Below the pieces are notes generated by a model. That model saw only the letters and a program-made list of their open reading frames with translations, had not been told where the DNA came from and searched no databases. Shown in pieces: positions 13,644 through 14,119 of a DNA stretch of 14,119 bases. The stretch is from the NCBI GenBank assembly GCA_946478635.1, contig CAMLCX010000074.1:1-14119 (forward strand), in the 5' to 3' direction. This stretch comes from an uncultured Pseudomonadota bacterium (GTDB taxonomy: Bacteria; Desulfobacterota_B; Binatia; UBA9968). Positions within the stretch are counted from its first letter, which is position 1; the number at the start of each line of letters is the position of its first letter. The translations under genes and the position numbers were made by a program.

Positions 13644-14119
13644 TTATCTTCCTATCGCCGGCACCCCCGGCGTTTGCGCCGTGTGCAAAGAATTTTCCGG
13701 TTCCTCACGATAAAGGTTAAACGCCTCGACGATCGGAATGTCGTTTACCGAAAATAAAATCGCCTCTTCAGTCTTGGACCGGTTGATATGTTCGTGCCAG
13801 GCCCAGTTGGGCAGCGCGAAGCAATCATGCTTGGACCACTCCAGCGCCTTATCGCCGATAACGGTGGTACCTTCGCCGCCGACGACAAAATAGGCCGCGC
13901 TCGACGTGTGGCGATGTTTTTTCGTATGCTCGCCCGGGCGAAGCAATTGAATCCAGCAACTGAGCGTGCGCAGCGTGCGCCCGCCGGTCATCGGATTGAC
14001 GTACTCCAACGCCACGCCGTCGTAGGGACTGCCCGGTTGATCCGCCAGCGCGCGGAGTTGCGGCTCGATGTCCTTCCAGGCATAGCGCAGCGGCAGATTT
14101 TCTCTCCTGGTGCTTTCCC
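13644..14119 (-). CDS. Gentisate 1,2-dioxygenase-like cupin protein (5' end beyond window)
   Basis: The reading frame is open to the right edge, so only the C-terminal 157 residues are seen. A GTG at 14013-14015 is not the true start, because similarity to the family continues upstream (NLPLRYAWKDIEPQLRAL, then YDGVALEYVNPMTGG). The segment carries the second cupin domain of the gentisate 1,2-dioxygenase/salicylate dioxygenase family: LRPGEHTKKHRHTSSAAYFV, VVGGEGTTVIG, a KHDCFALPNWAWHEHIN strand and a LFSVNDIPIVEAFNLYREE ending. Complete members are about 340-380 residues with an N-terminal metal-binding cupin that is not visible here. The His-x-His motif remains, but the usual Glu ligand of the first cupin motif is absent, as expected for the C-terminal domain. 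The family cleaves gentisate or 1-hydroxy-2-naphthoate-like rings with Fe(II). UbiD is next downstream, separated by the repeat cassette. Confidence 0.88.
   Translation of the reverse strand, partial: ESTRRENLPLRYAWKDIEPQLRALADQPGSPYDGVALEYVNPMTGGRTLRTLSCWIQLLRPGEHTKKHRHTSSAAYFVVGGEGTTVIGDKALEWSKHDCFALPNWAWHEHINRSKTEEAILFSVNDIPIVEAFNLYREEPENSLHTAQTPGVPAIGR

Overview
The window comes from an uncultured, moderately GC-rich Gram-negative bacterium, probably from soil, sediment or groundwater. The evidence is Sec-exported periplasmic binding proteins, an AsmA-type envelope protein and an ArnT-like membrane glycosyltransferase. An F420-type (deazaflavin) oxidoreductase, a UbiD decarboxylase, two solute-binding proteins without transporter partners and several families of intergenic palindromes occur together. 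This mix recalls large-genome metagenomic lineages such as Tectomicrobia, Rokubacteria, Binatota or the former 'Deltaproteobacteria'. No rRNA or other phylogenetic marker is present, so the placement is a guess.

Layout. 7-807 (-) is a two-domain VOC (extradiol-dioxygenase-fold) protein. 966-2645 (-) is an ArnT/PMT-type (GT-C) membrane glycosyltransferase. 2954-4066 (+) is a DUF748/AsmA-like envelope protein. 4501-5496 (+) is a NitT/TauT (NMT1-type) solute-binding protein. It faces a second, unrelated solute-binding protein of the Fe3+/polyamine type at 5787-6806 (-). Neither has a permease or ATPase gene in the window. Next come two possible very short ORFs, then an SDR-fold protein at 7084-7899 (-) that is divergent from a LysR-type regulator at 8060-8995 (+). 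The shared 160-bp region carries a T-N11-A operator-like palindrome and a good sigma70 promoter for the regulator. From 9071 to the right edge everything is on the minus strand. In transcription order it reads gentisate-1,2-dioxygenase-like cupin (cut by the window edge), UbiD-family decarboxylase, deazaflavin-dependent nitroreductase-family protein, histidine phosphatase and B12-binding radical SAM protein.

How the genes fit together. The VOC protein, SDR, LysR regulator, UbiD, cupin dioxygenase and orphan binding proteins suggest an accessory catabolic region for aromatic or other carboxylated compounds. UbiD and the gentisate-dioxygenase-like cupin are the clearest functional pair. The glycosyltransferase and AsmA-like protein are envelope genes, and the radical SAM protein belongs to the family that includes the hopanoid methylase HpnP. 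No single compact operon with an obvious new function is visible. The most unusual content is non-coding. Four different palindromic repeat types sit in four intergenic gaps, including a pair of hairpins with compensatory base changes and a cassette of 9-bp GTTCAANNC repeats mirrored around a perfect 24-bp palindrome. Among the proteins, the SDR lacks the catalytic tyrosine. I found no tRNA, rRNA, CRISPR array, insertion sequence or transposase.
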